Assembly (NCBI GenBank): GCA_014529385.2
Contig: CM043955.1
Coordinates: 141,826,640-141,890,639, forward strand
Direction: 5' to 3'
Source of the DNA: Adiantum capillus-veneris
Lineage: Eukaryota > Streptophyta > Polypodiopsida > Polypodiales > Pteridaceae
Length of the DNA stretch: 64,000 nt
The notes under the pieces were generated by a model, which saw only the letters and a program-made list of their open reading frames with translations, did not search any database and was not told where the DNA came from. Each line of letters opens with the position of its first letter. Within the stretch, counting starts at the first letter, position 1. A program made the translations under genes and the position numbers. This document shows, piece after piece, positions 20,692 to 31,959 of the stretch.

Positions 20692-20870
20692 CTTGAGGGG
20701 GAGTGTCGAGATGTCAAACTGAACATGTACGACTCTTGGATGACTATCACCGAGAGTCATCATCACTGGCACACATCTCACTATCTAATGAAGATTGAGT
20801 TCTAGGTTTGTGTGTGTTTTTTAATCAAATATGCTCCTTTGGTTTTCTAAATCTTTACAAGCCAAATTTC
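20692..20870 (+). repeat. Copia-2 polypurine tract and start of 3' LTR
   Basis: GCTTGAGGGGGAG (20692-20703) is a typical copia polypurine tract. TGTCGAGATGTCAAACTG starts at 20704 as the expected 3' LTR. No matching 5' LTR is found near 4589 and the right LTR edge could not be placed, so the end coordinate is arbitrary. Confidence 0.6.
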
Positions 20871-22360
20871 TTCCTTGAGAACATCAACTAGGAATTGCAA
20901 TGTATGTGTGTGCATAGACGTCTTCATAAGCTCTTTGATGCACTAACCCATGCTTCATTTAGCCCGAGCATCAAAAAATGGCATGTTGATAAAGATCTCA
21001 TCTTCTTTTAAATGCTTAATAAACCTCTTAATCATCTTCTCTTTACCTTCATTGATAGTGTGTGTGTGGCCTTTAGGTCAAAAGGAGTGCATTTGTATGT
21101 GTGTGTGTGTGTGTGTGGCTTTGGGGAAAAAGGAAATTTTGAATGCAATGGTTTTTTATTTAATTGAATCACCCTCTTTTAAAGCATCTTGCTTGGCTAG
21201 ACTACCACCTCGCTACTATCTATTGCCCACATCAAGGATCCACAAATTACAATTCTCAACCACTTATCATACTTGGCTCCTCGACTCCTGCCTTGCCTCA
21301 CCACCCTGCTGTGCTATACCACCATCTTTTACTGCGTAACGGTACCTTGAAAACAATCCACACACCCAAAGTTATAGTTACACTTTTTGCTGCAACACGG
21401 TTTTGTGTAGATTTATGCTATGTATGCATATATGGATACAATGTAGCTAGAAACAATTCACAGGTGGAAGATTCACAAATTTACAGGAAGTTTGGACTAG
21501 TACGTTAATCCATAGAGACACTCGTTCAAGATAAGGTAGATTGCCAAGATTTTGGTAGTTTATGTACACCATATGTAGATTTGCCTGTTGAGACACTGGG
21601 TGTCTGTTTATGTATATGGTACGGTTTTGATGAGATTTTTGAGATTTGCTTAAGCAAGCAAAACTCTGCTGGATTTTTCTCAGATTATCACCGTGCTTTG
21701 TGTGTGCAGTTTACTCTCTAATGGTTTAGAGATTGAGCTTGACTCCCACTTAGTGATGGTTTGCTCTTTGATATTTTAGTGGTCGAGCATGACTCCAACT
21801 TTGACAGTGATCGAATTTTTACTCTCACTTTGACATGTTTTACCAGTTTGGACACGGATTTACTTTTCTTGTATACACTCTCGCAGGAGTGAAAGTTACA
21901 TATGTATATGCTTGTGTGGCTATAGCTTACAGGTAGTCATAGGCTTTACAGGTTCTATATGTTTTTTGGACCGTTGTCAAATCTTTGTAGGCAATCTTCT
22001 TATGGGATGCATTTTGAGCATCCTGTTTTATCACTACTTGCGTATATGGTTATGTTCTTTACACTCAATTGAGCTATTTGTCCCAGATTGGGCTCACTTG
22101 GTTTAGTGATGATGTTTATGTCCACAGATTGTGGAGTCATTTTACCCATCTGCAAGCATCAGTTTTGATGCAGTTGATCATCGTGTAGTGGTTGAGTGAT
22201 CTCCCACTCTGTTTCCATTTTGGCATGGTTTATGGTTGAGATTTTGCTTGAGTTTTTTCTCAGCTTACAAGGGAGACTCTGTCAAATTTCTCCACATTTT
22301 CTTGTCATAGATTTGGTTTCTTGGCATCCACATATACATATGTGAGAGTTCAAAGTCGAC
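20871..22360 (+). other. Non-coding, probably copia LTR/leader remnants
   Basis: No gene is seen. A TG microsatellite lies at about 21093-21117. Repeated phrases such as GAGCTTGACTCCCACTT and GAGCATGACTCCAACTTTGA (21740-21830) suggest degraded leader sequence of the copia element whose protease follows at 22.6 kb. Confidence 0.35.
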
Positions 22361-22369
22361 AATGATGAC

Positions 22370-22880
22370 TCATGAGAGATGTCATTCTCATATTTGCCGA
22401 TATATGCAATGTTGGCAGTGTGATCACACAAGGCACATTAGGCAACACCACTGTTTCAAAAGTATGAGGCACTAATGGAGATGTATGTGTGATGCAGATG
22501 AGGTTTTGACACATGCCAAAGTGGTGGCTTCATATGCATGTGACAATGATGTCACATTTACCTTTAGTGCTACTCCTCCTTACATGTCTTCAAAAGGTGA
22601 CACTCCTTCTCATTGATTACTAGACGAGGATGTAGTTTTCTACATGACACCACATCATGAGTGGTTTAACAATTTTCACACCACCTCATGAGTGGTTTAA
22701 CAATTTCTCTAGTGGGAGCTTTGGTTGTGTACACTTGACCAATGATTCGGTGTTTGACATTGCAAGTGGAAGGGATGTTTGCTTGTCAATCACCTAGTGG
22801 TGTATCATATATGCTACGACATGTGTGCTACGTTCCTTAGCTAAGATAGAGCTTGATGTCAATGAGGTAGTAGCTAGAAG
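22370..22880 (+). pseudogene. Copia-3 zinc knuckle and protease remnant
   Basis: CWQCDHTRHIRQHH at about 22410-22450 resembles a copia gag zinc knuckle. The protease follows: DEDVVFYMTPHHEWF with the DSG box lost, and a local duplication of about 30 bp repeats HEWFNNF (22652-22710). Then come VHLTNDSVFDIAS and, in another frame, a phrase matching the usual G(I/V).YML.HV.YVP. After about 22850 the sequence goes straight to a 3' end, so RT, RNase H and integrase are absent. Confidence 0.6.
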
Positions 22881-23050
22881 ATTGTGGGTGTCACATATTG
22901 CTTAGAGAGAAGTCTTTCTAGCTACATGTAGATCGAGTGAGCAAGCCAATGGGTGTAGGTCGAGAGAGTTTCTCACCTATTTTCCTATGCGTACTAGTAG
23001 TTTAGCTAGTAGGACTCACTTATCGACACATCTGTCTCTAAGTGGGAGGT

Positions 23051-23290
23051 TGTTGGGGTAAAGGCAACGTGCCTTTGCCTAGGGATGGACATCCATGCTA
23101 CACTTTCAAGCCACAATCTACATGTTATATCCCACATGCAACTTGACCCCTTTTCACTTGTGGGGCATATCCTTTTGTCCTTAATTTTCACTTTCCACCA
23201 TTGAGCCTATATAAGGCCACAATGCTCTCTCATTCTAATCAATCAAGAAATTCCATTATGAGTACATTCTATATATTCTATTTGCTCCTA
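23051..23290 (+). repeat. Copia-3 3' LTR
   Basis: AAGTGGGAGGT (23040-23050) is a polypurine tract. TGTTGGGGTAAAGG opens the LTR, which carries a TATA-like CCTATATAAGG at about 23207-23217. It matches 1985-2124 from the CCATGC block to the TATA box. The right edge is not resolved. Confidence 0.6.
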
Positions 23291-23691
23291 ATTTGTTATG
23301 AAGATATCACTATGATGAATGCCTCGTTGGTCTATCCACCATAGGCATTACAGTCAATAGAGAGCTATACCACCACTCTCCGGAATGGTGTAGTAGGCTA
23401 CACTGCCATTTGCACAGGAAAGGCAGTTACAATTGGTCTTGTGTTCACATTAGATTTACTCTCAACCAAACAATGACACGTGGTAGACACAATGAGTGCT
23501 GGTCTAGAGGACACCATGGCCAGATCATCCTCGTCACATTTTGGAGACATGTACAATTGGAGTATCAGAGACATTTTCTCTTAACAACAACAAAAACAAT
23601 GCACTAAGCAATAACATGCAAAAACGGGCAATGACGAAGCACGTAGATTTGCAACAGTATCGGATGGACATGAGAAATGCACATGTGCACA

Positions 23692-23694
<3 letters not shown>

Positions 23695-23732
<38 letters not shown>
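23695..23732. repeat. (GA)n microsatellite
   Basis: Uninterrupted GA repeat of about 19 units, immediately left of the foldback element. Confidence 0.95.
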
Positions 23733-23734
<2 letters not shown>

Positions 23735-23736
23735 AC

Positions 23737-24138
23737 TTTAAAGAGAAGAAAACACTAAAGCAAAATGAAGGAGAAGAGAAACATAAATGGATCAATGGGA
23801 AGTCGACCACCTCTTTATATGGACACAAAAAGTCTTTTAACTTTTCACCTTCCTATGTCTTTTCATTTCCTAATCTCACCCTTCACTTATGCACTTGAGA
23901 TGTTTCGAAAGAATTTTTATTTTCATTAGGTCTCCCCAATCTCCGAAAAATAAAAACCCTTTCAAAACATCTTAAGTGCATCATAAGTGAAGGATGAGTT
24001 TAGGAAATGCAAAGACCATGAAGGTGGAAAGTCAAAAGACTTTTTGTGTCCATATAAAGAAGATATGGTGGAGTGCACATTCATACATTTGCGCTTTTCT
24101 TTTGCTTATTTTTCCTTTAGAGTTTTCTTCTCTTTTAG
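23737..24138. mobile_element. Foldback element with about 180-bp arms
   Basis: The left arm (23737-23917) and right arm (23957-24138) are inverted copies. Paired blocks include TATATGGACACAAAAAGTCT, TTCACTTATG, AAAGAGAAGAAAAC and GATGTTTCGAAAG against its counterpart near 23958. The loop is about 40 bp and partly pairs as well. No open reading frame spans it. It is probably a MITE or foldback transposon. A single-arm relative occurs at 27710-27945. Confidence 0.8.
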
Positions 24139-24192
24139 CTCTTTTAGAGTGTCCTTGTACTATATAGGTGGTGATTTTTTTTTTTGAAGCCA

Positions 24193-24615
24193 TTAGGTAT
24201 GCAAGCAAAAGTTCTCAACAAAAACCATAAGATTTTTTGCATCCTCTAAAGTGTGTGATAGAAGCATTATATCATCCAAATACAACAAAAGCATGATTAC
24301 CGCATTGCAAATAGTGACCTCTTCAATGCCTTCTTCTTGCATAAAGTCAAGCACCATTTGTTCTGATTGATCGATGCATAGAACAAAGAGAGTTGGTGAC
24401 AAAGGACATCCTTGTTTAGCCCCAATAGTGCTTGCAAATTTTTTTGAAATTCCTCTTCCCATGCACAATTGACACGTCGCCTTCTCATAGATTCAAGAAA
24501 CCGCAAGTATAAACTCACTTTGCACTTAGAGTTCTTCCATATTTCTCCATAAATTGTTACATGGAATCATATCAAAGGCTTTCTTAAAGTTCACAAAGAA
24601 ACAATAGAGTACACA
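24193..24615 (-). pseudogene. LINE reverse transcriptase fragment (palm), inverted
   Basis: On the minus strand the order is FFVNFKKAFDMIPCNNLW, then (after a frame change) STIGAKQGCPLSPTLFVLCI, EEGIEEVTICNAV and LLLYLDDIMLLSHTLEDA. These are non-LTR RT blocks; the catalytic box reads YLDD rather than the common YADD. It ends at FCLHT (24193) next to a T run. The same LINE family appears in plus orientation at 28863 (starting just after this point in the protein) and at 30420. Confidence 0.85.

Positions 24616-24618
<3 letters not shown>

Positions 24619-24650
<32 letters not shown>
24619..24650. repeat. (GA)n microsatellite
   Basis: GA repeat of about 16 units beside the LINE fragment. Confidence 0.95.
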
Positions 24651-24652
<2 letters not shown>

Positions 24653-24719
24653 CCAAAATCTTGCTCTAAAACTTTTGTTTGGAGTGAGATTTTTCGAGCA
24701 AGCTATGAGGCCTAAGGTA

Positions 24720-24861
24720 GAACTTGGTCGGCCAAGGGCCATCACATACATGTGGTAAAGGGGGGTCCTATAAATAGCATGGCCAAGGGCCTATATAGAA
24801 CACAATTGGGTGGTGAAGAGCATGTAGTTGTTCCCATCATCTTATGTTGGTATCAAATCCT

Positions 24862-24862
<1 letters not shown>
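24720..24862 (+). promoter_or_regulatory. Possible LTR end with TATA box and primer site
   Basis: CTATAAATA at 24768-24776 is followed about 70 bp later by TTGGTATCAAATCC (24847-24860), which resembles an initiator-Met primer site. No matching LTR or coding region was found nearby, so this is tentative. Confidence 0.25.

Positions 24863-24865
<3 letters not shown>

Positions 24866-24902
<37 letters not shown>
24866..24902. repeat. (CT)n microsatellite
   Basis: CT repeat of about 18 units, the complement of the GA repeat 220 bp to its left. Confidence 0.95.
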
Positions 24903-24904
<2 letters not shown>

Positions 24905-27700
24905 GCATGCCTGCAAGAAGGAGGAAGGAAATGAGGAAAAGCTGCTACATCCTAGGGAGGGCATGATGCATACAAGGCAAGTCTTTCAACTATGGAGCAA
25001 GATGGTTTTTGGGGGGCTTTGAGGCACGGACACGTGAAGCTTCCCTTGTAGAGTCAATACTTGAGGAGTGGATCCATAAGAACATCCTCTTGGATGGAAG
25101 AAAGATCCATGGTGGGTAGTGATAATTGTGGTAGTTCTAGCTCCAAAGGCACGTAAGGGCCCCTTGGCTGTCTACCTTTTCCGCTTCTGTTTTTATGGCC
25201 GTCGGGACCTAATCAGGGTAGCACGAGGTTTTTCTCTCTCTCTCAATGCTCCTAAAACACCATGCTAGAGGAAAATTTTGTTTTCATCTTTCAAGGGGGT
25301 TAACAAAGTCGGCGCCATAAATTGGGCACCCTTACCAACTAAGGGATTTAGCCCATGGCACAGATTGGCAAATTTGGCATGTTTGGTAAGGATTGGTAGG
25401 ATTGGTGCGAAGCCCTCAAAACTGCACAGCTTCGACTTAGAAAAAAGATTCCTAATTTTGAGTTGCAAAAATAGAAATTTTGAAGAGTTGGGAATTGGGT
25501 GGCTCACGATCGAAGGTTGACAACCATGGTTTGAGCAGATCTTCAAGGTCAAGTTTCAAACTTGAGTGACTTGATAGCCATGTTAAGATAGTGATCAACT
25601 ATGCCAGACATAGTGATCATGCAGAGATCTCTAAGGGATTGGCCACCTTATAAGGTTAACCTCTAGTAAAGGGCTTCTGGCTATGAGCAACCGTGGACTG
25701 TTAAAGGGCAAGCAAGAAATTTTTATGCAGGCTTTTTATAGGAATCGACAAGGTTGCGAGTAAGTAGATCTGTTTATTTTTAACTTGCTCTAGAATTTCT
25801 TTTTGCAATGGTATGCCCCTAGCTTGACGAACATAGGAAGGCTTTACATGTGATCATACTTGGACACAAGAGCCGACAGGAACAGTACAAGGCTACTCAC
25901 AAACCAAGCTTGTTAAGCCAAGCTAAAGCATTACAAATTTTATAACTTTGAAGTTTGTGTTTGGTTTAGCATATCAAAGCAAGGCATGTTTGCTATCGTA
26001 CGGCTATTACAATTTGACCTTGGATTTTTTTTAATGCATGGCATGTTCCTGAAGAGTCTGCTTAAGTTGCTCAAAATGCGATTATACATAGGATAGCAAA
26101 GCTTTAGGCTCCCTTTTTCCCACCACTTTGTAAGTCATCCAATTGCAGTAAGACAAATTCAGGCAGGCATGTGGCTTGTCAGGAAAAGGTGATCGGCATG
26201 ACCAACCATTTGTTTCAATTCAAGAAGTAAGCATGAATTTCTCTCTATTTTGGAGTTTTGGATTTTGAGTTTTGCTAGGGCATGTCTCCTAGGAATTTTT
26301 TTCTAGCTAGATGCACTCATACACGACCATGATCAATATCCCATGAGCAAGATTTTGATCAATCGGGATGCGATTATACATGCTAAAGCAAGGCTTCTAC
26401 AAATATGTGGCATCCTACAAAAGCAAACCACAACAAGCGATGATACAAATTATGGTGCCAAGGGAAAATTGGTAAGCATAGTACATTTAAGTTTCACATC
26501 TTGAACTTATTCAATGTTGTAGCTTTTTTTACAAGCCAGCTTGACAAGCAAAAGTTTCTTTGGTCAAGAAGAGTTTTTTAGTGAGAGGAATTTCGATAGC
26601 TAAGTTTCTTGAGCTATCCCCTTTCAATATTAGGTAATCTATGCTATTTTAATTATTGTCAATAAGATATACAATTCAACACACTCGACTCTCTATGATA
26701 GCTCAAGAAGGTCAATTTCCTTTTGCCTTGACATATGTTTGTCAGTAGGAGCATCCATTAGCTATGAGCACATGTTCCATCTTGTCTTATCTTTTTGATG
26801 TATTTCTCTGAAGCAAGGCCTCACTATTAGCCATATTGCACCAAAGCTTTCATCGTTTGGAATATTCTATCAACATATAAACTTGGGGGACATTGCAACA
26901 TGTCTAAATGATTTTTCACTAGAGGTCAGTATGAACCAAGCCAAGAGGACACGCATGGTTTGTACGATAGATCTCTAACTCTTAGTATACATGGCTATGA
27001 ACTTGATTCACGCCAAGACAACAAAATCAAATTGTACTTCATTCTCAAGCGAGAGTTTGCTTTTGAATTTTAAGACAACTAGACAAAGAGGGGCAACAAG
27101 GTTAGACAATTTGAAGTTCTTCTTGTTTTTTTGTGTTTTAACCTTTCATTTGGAAACAATTTCCCTATTTAAGTGCTTTGACAGACTTAACAAGAAGCAA
27201 GGCTACTATTCCATGCCAAAATACTACCCTTTGACTTAGGATCAAGGTAATGGCACACAATTTTGGTGAATTGGAAATATACAGATATAAGATCACATTT
27301 TATGTTTGGCAACATTGAACTGTGATGTACACATGCTAGTACAAATTGTGCAAAGCATGTATGGCATCGGCTCAAACTGTTTAAATTATCATTGAATCCA
27401 AGGTCTTATCACTCTATTTTTCTAACATATACATGCATCGCGTTCCTATACAGTGGGATTAACTCCATCGAATCATTGTTTACGCTTTCACTATAACATT
27501 ATCTACTCTGTTGAGGAAGATTTGAGGCTGGTATGTTTGCTTGTGGTAATTGCATAAGATTGCAGCGGCAAGAACTATACTATAGATGAGGTTTTCCATT
27601 TGTAGCAGGTAGGAATGGACTTGTTGTGAAGCAATTAACTCATGGGATGAAATGAATCTCCTAAGGGAGCCTCATGGCAGCTAATCTCTTGTTTAAACAA
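24903..27700. other. No recognisable gene (2.8 kb)
   Basis: I see no protein motif, LTR pair or long open frame with family resemblance. Reading frames of 80-95 codons around 25265-25552 occur on both strands and look like chance. The stretch separates the two oppositely oriented LINE pieces. Confidence 0.5.
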
Positions 27701-27709
27701 AAAAACACA

Positions 27710-27945
27710 ATAAGGTCTTTCCAATCTCAAAAAAAATAAAAATTCTTTCAAAATATATTAAGTGCATAAGTGAAGGGTGAGTTTAAGAAATGAAAAGACA
27801 GATGAAAGCGGAAAGTCAAAAGACATACAAAGGTGAAAAGTCAAAGGGCCTATGAAGGTGGAAAGTAAAAAGATATTTTGTGTCCATATAAAAAGGTGTT
27901 TCTCTTCTCCTTTATTTTTTCTTTAGCGTTTTTTTTCTCTTTAAA
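27710..27945. repeat. Single arm of the foldback family
   Basis: From CTTTCCAATCTCAAAAAA to TTTTCTCTTTAAAGTGTC, this follows the right arm of the 23737-24138 element (AAGTGCATAAGTGAAGGGTGAG, TTTTGTGTCCATATAAA) with a small internal GGTGAAAAGTCAAA-type reiteration. The partner arm is absent. Confidence 0.7.
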
Positions 27946-27949
27946 GTGT

Positions 27950-28083
27950 CACTATATTTATGAAGTAAGGGACATGGTTGGGACATAAAATCTCATCATA
28001 GTTGAAATTTGAATGAATCTATAAGAATTTTCTACGATGAGATTTTATCTCCCAACCATGTCCCTCACTTCATAAATATAGCG
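27950..28083. mobile_element. Hairpin MITE with 52-bp arms
   Basis: 27950-28001 and 28032-28083 are near-perfect inverted copies (CACTATATTTATGAAGT... against ...ACTTCATAAATATAGCG), with AAAATCTCATC and GATGAGATTTT near the loop. The loop is about 30 bp. There is no coding capacity. It abuts the single foldback arm, so one may have inserted beside the other. Confidence 0.8.
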
Positions 28084-28106
28084 TAGTTAGAATATATTAA
28101 AAGGTA

Positions 28107-28862
28107 TCCTTCTTTCATATTCAAACGCATAAGTTTCTTTATAAAAAAATCTTTGTTAGAAGCACTTTTTCCATCCAAAGATCTTTTATTTTTTCGAGAT
28201 TAGGAAGACCTTAGGAATACCTTTTATTTAATTATTTTAATTGCTACCTTCTTTCATATTCAAATGCATAATTTTCTTCATTAAAAAACCTTTGTTAGAA
28301 GCACTTTTTTAATCCCAAGATGTTTTATTTTTTTGAGAAACCTTTTATTTATTTTTTAAATTGCTACCTTATTTCATATTCAAATGCATATTACACCATA
28401 TTAGAGTGTTTGAGACTTTAGAGACAATTTGGGAATCATCAACGTCTTTAAAGATTTGGCCCTATAGACAAATCTCAAACTATTTTTTTAAAGCCAAATC
28501 CTTCGACAAGGTAGTACTTGAAAAGCTCTTTTGAACCATCGTCTCAAAACGTTTGCTAAAGTTTAGCCATGCGTTTAAATCTTAAGCTCATTTTGTAAGT
28601 GGGAATTAAACAATTCCCAAACTCAGTAATATGGTGTTATATTATTATTAAGTTTCTTCTTAAAAAAACCTTTGTTAGAAGCACTTTTTCCATCCCAATA
28701 ATTTTTTTTTCAAGATTGGGGAGACCTTAGGAATACCTTTTATTTATTTTTAAACTGCTACCTTCTTTCATATTCAAACGCATAAGTTTCTTCATCAAAA
28801 AACCTTTGTTAGAAGCACTTTTTCCATCCCAAGATTTTTTATTTTTCGAGATTGGGGAGTCC
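28107..28862. repeat. Four imperfect tandem units of about 120-147 bp
   Basis: Units start at 28107, 28248, 28368 and 28761. Each holds TTTCATATTCAAA(C/T)GCATA, CTTTGTTAGAAGCACTTTTT and a GAGATT.GG.AGACCTTAGGAATACC block. The third is split by the MITE at 28394-28636. The last unit ends at the start of the LINE fragment. Confidence 0.75.
28394..28636. mobile_element. MITE with CACCATATTA termini and TTA duplication
   Basis: This 243-bp element starts CACCATATTA and ends TAATATGGTG, with inverted similarity continuing inward (GTTTGAGA against CCCAAACTC). TTA flanks both ends (28391-28393 and 28637-28639), the 3-bp duplication typical of PIF/Harbinger-type MITEs. It interrupts a tandem unit whose sisters show the uninterrupted sequence. 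Confidence 0.7.
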
Positions 28863-30075
28863 TAATGGGTTGATTGAATGAATCCAAAACAAAGGTTATG
28901 CTTGTGAAAACAACCCATAAGGAGATGCTATGAATCGTGTACAACAATGAGACACTTGAAATTGTTGAGAGATTTAAGTACCTTGGCCTTGAGGTTCTGG
29001 CCAATCAAAAGTGGCATGAATGTGCTATGCATCATTTGGAGGCTAGAAAGAGAGTATACTATACATTTGAGAACACGTGTAATGCGGGAAACATCAAGTG
29101 TTGAGTTCTCAAGAAGTATCTTTTTTACACATTGGTGACACCGATTCTTCTTTATGGAGTTGAAGTGTGGGGCGGGAGCATCTCAAAGTCTACTTGGAAA
29201 GAGTTTGAGAATGTCCAAAAGTGTTTTTTTACAAACTTTCTTTACAACTTTCTCAAAGTTGACACAAACACCATATATGCTCCTACTTCTTGAGTCGGGA
29301 TCTCTTCCAATTGAGGTTATGGACATGGAAAGGGTTGTGGAGTACATGATAAAGATGCGTCAAAACCCCTCACATTGACTTTCTACAATTGAATAGGAAG
29401 CAAGCAAAAAAGTTCAAAAGACACATAAAAGCAAAATCTTGAGCACGGGGTGGATGCAAGACATAAAAAAGTGGTTCGGGAGATGGGATGTATTGCACTT
29501 GCTACATAATGCCTCAATAGATTCCGAAAAGTGAATGAAGCTTTTCTACAATACCAATATATTATGGCTTGGGAGAAATCCAGTGGGTCACGCTTCATAC
29601 ATTACACCACCCATATTTCCCCCAACTACAAAACCATGTTCTTCGCTGAAAGAGGAAACCATACTTACACTTACATTATTGAGCCTATGCCCTTGTCAGT
29701 GCTGCAGACTACCGTAGCCATTCGACTTTGCTCCCACTCCCTTTGATGTGAGATAGGGTGTTGGGGCAAATTTGGAGAAGAGTCAAATCAATTGTGCACA
29801 TTATGCCCACTGCAAGTTTGAGAGTCTGAGTACCACACACTACTAGAGTGCTCAACTTCTGGTTACATCCAAACTTGCTTCCCTCACATTTTTAGCCATG
29901 AGTTAGACCTACACACTTTCCTTTCCCAACCATAGTGTGGGCTCTTCATTGCGACTCTAATCACCATAATTTTGGATCATCCAGAACCACTCATCAGACA
30001 CACACATACTACATCACATGTAACTTTGGTCCCATAGGTCATATTTAACCTTGGAGGACGATAATAAAATCTATC
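28863..30075 (+). pseudogene. LINE ORF2 C-terminal part and 3' end
   Basis: Plus-strand frames read SKTKVMLVKT, YNNETLEIVERFKYLGLEV, WHECAMHHLEA, KKYLFYTLVTPILLYGVEVW and GGSISKSTWKEFENVQK, the post-palm region of this LINE family. Near 29790 LCTLCPLQV and ESEYHTLLECS form a C-terminal Cys/His motif. Stops and frameshifts are frequent. It appears to end at about 30075 in AATAAAATCTATCTATCTAT, a short repeat tail typical of some LINEs. Confidence 0.75.
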
Positions 30076-30420
30076 TATCTATGTGTCTCTCTCAATCCTT
30101 CTCTCTCTCTTTCTCTATCCCCTCCACCTTTATATACACTTTCCGTCTTCCCCCTCTCTCAAAGTCATTTGCATACATACAAGGCATTGATTCAAAAGAA
30201 GAGAAGAAGATGGGAAGTAAAGCATCAATTTTTTCAAGTCCAAGAAAAGGTACGTGCATGTGGAAGATTTTGGAGAAACTTGAGGGGCAAGCAAGTTGAG
30301 AGTTTTGATAACTTGAGTCTTGTGGATATGTATACACATTGTAGACAACTATATGAGCAACCAAATGCTAAAAAAATGCCATTTTCTGGTTCACTCCCAT
30401 GTATGTCCTCTTTTTTTTTA
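30076..30420. other. No recognisable gene
   Basis: A pyrimidine-rich stretch (30080-30160) and overlapping short open frames on both strands show no family resemblance. Confidence 0.4.
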
Positions 30421-31890
30421 CTATTGATAGGATGTATGCGATGGGCTCTAAAAATTCGCAACTTGCAAAGTGGGAGATCTTCAAGGTATCAAGCCGAAAA
30501 TGATTAAATGTACGGGAGATTTTACATGAGTGGATATGTGATATGTTCAACCATGCACTTTAACATGGTATGCCTTGTCATTGGAGCACTAATTGAGTCA
30601 AGCCTTTGCATAAAGGAGGGGGTGTAAAGAATGTAAATAACTACCGGACTATAATGATTGGATCTCTTATGGCAAAGTTTTTTGGGTGCACAATGGAAAT
30701 AAAATTGAATGATTGTGTTGAAGACAATGGCAAGAGTGCAAAAGGCCTAGCAAGTATTCGTCAACGCCATAGCACCATTGATCATCTTGTCACTCTTTGT
30801 GTTCTTATGGAAGAAAGTTCGTTGAAACGAGATTGTATTGTTGCTTTGTGGACTTTAAAAAGCCCTTTGATATGATTCCATGTAGCAATTTGTGGAGAAG
30901 GATGGAAGAACACCAAGCGCCAAGTGAGTTTGCACTTGAGAAGAGAAATATCAAAAAAATTTACAAGCACAATTGGGTTTAAACAAGTATGTCCATTGTC
31001 ACCAACTCTCTTTGGTCTATGCATCAATCAATTGGAACAAATGGTCCTTGACTTTATACAAGAAGAAGGCATTGAAGAGGTCACTATTTGCAATGTGGTC
31101 TCATCATGCTTTTGTTGTATGCAGATGATGTAGTTCTTCTAGCACACACTTTAGAGGACGCATAAAAGCTTATGGCTGTCCTTGATAACTTTTGCTTGCA
31201 TAGTGGGTTGATTGTGAATGCATTCAAGACAAAGGTTATGCTTGCGAAAAACAACCATAAGGAGAAGCCATGCATTGTGTACAACAATGAGACACTTGAA
31301 GTTGTTGAGAACTTTAAGTACCTTGGTCTTGAGGTTCCGGCCAATCACAAGTGGCATGAATGTGCTATGCATCATTTGGAAGCCGGAAAGAGAGCGTACT
31401 ATGCATTTGAGAACATGTGTAATGTGGGAAGCATCAACAACTGGGTTCGCAAGAAGTACCTTTTTGACACATTGGTGACACCGGTTCTTCATTATGGAGT
31501 TGAAGTGTGGGGTGGGAGCATCTCAGAGTCTACTTGGAAAGAGTTTGAGAATGTCTAAAAGAATTTTCTTACAAACTTTCTCCAAGGTAAGACACAAACA
31601 CCATATATGCTCCTACTTTTTGGGTTGGGATCTCTTCCAATTGAGGCTATAGACATGGAAAGGGTTGTGGAGTACATGATAAAGATGCACAAAATCCCCT
31701 CACATCAACTTCTTACAATTGCATGGGAAGTAAGCAAAAAAGTTCACAAGAAGCATAAAAGCAAGATCTTGAGCACGGGATGGATGCAAGACATAAAGAA
31801 GCGGTTGGGGAGGTGGGATGCATTACACTTGCTACATGATGCCTCAATACACTCCCAAGTGAATGTCACCTCAACAAAGTATTGAGAGAA
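30420..31890 (+). pseudogene. LINE ORF2 reverse transcriptase (broken, more complete copy)
   Basis: In order: MGSKNSQLAKWEIFKV near 30440, HKGGGVKNVNNYRTIMIGSL at 30606, HSTIDHLVTL, FVDFKKPFDMIP, QVCPLSPTLFGLCINQ, EEGIEEVTICNVV, then an intact YADD box at 31118-31129. Next come KTKVMLAKNNHKEKPCIVYN, NFKYLGLEVPANHKWHECAM, VLHYGVEVWGGSISESTWKE and MQDIKKRLGRWDALHLL. At least four frameshifts and several stops break it. It is the best guide to the family also seen at 24193 and 28863. The 3' end is not found before 31960. Confidence 0.85.
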
Positions 31891-31959
31891 GAAGCTAGTG
31901 TTTCCTACGTGGAAAACAAGCACTTTATTTATGCAATTGGTGTTGAGGCTACATGAAAT

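Noticed and set aside
25265-25552. Overlapping 80-95 codon frames on both strands
   Set aside because: No family similarity and no neighbouring gene structure; judged to be chance open frames.
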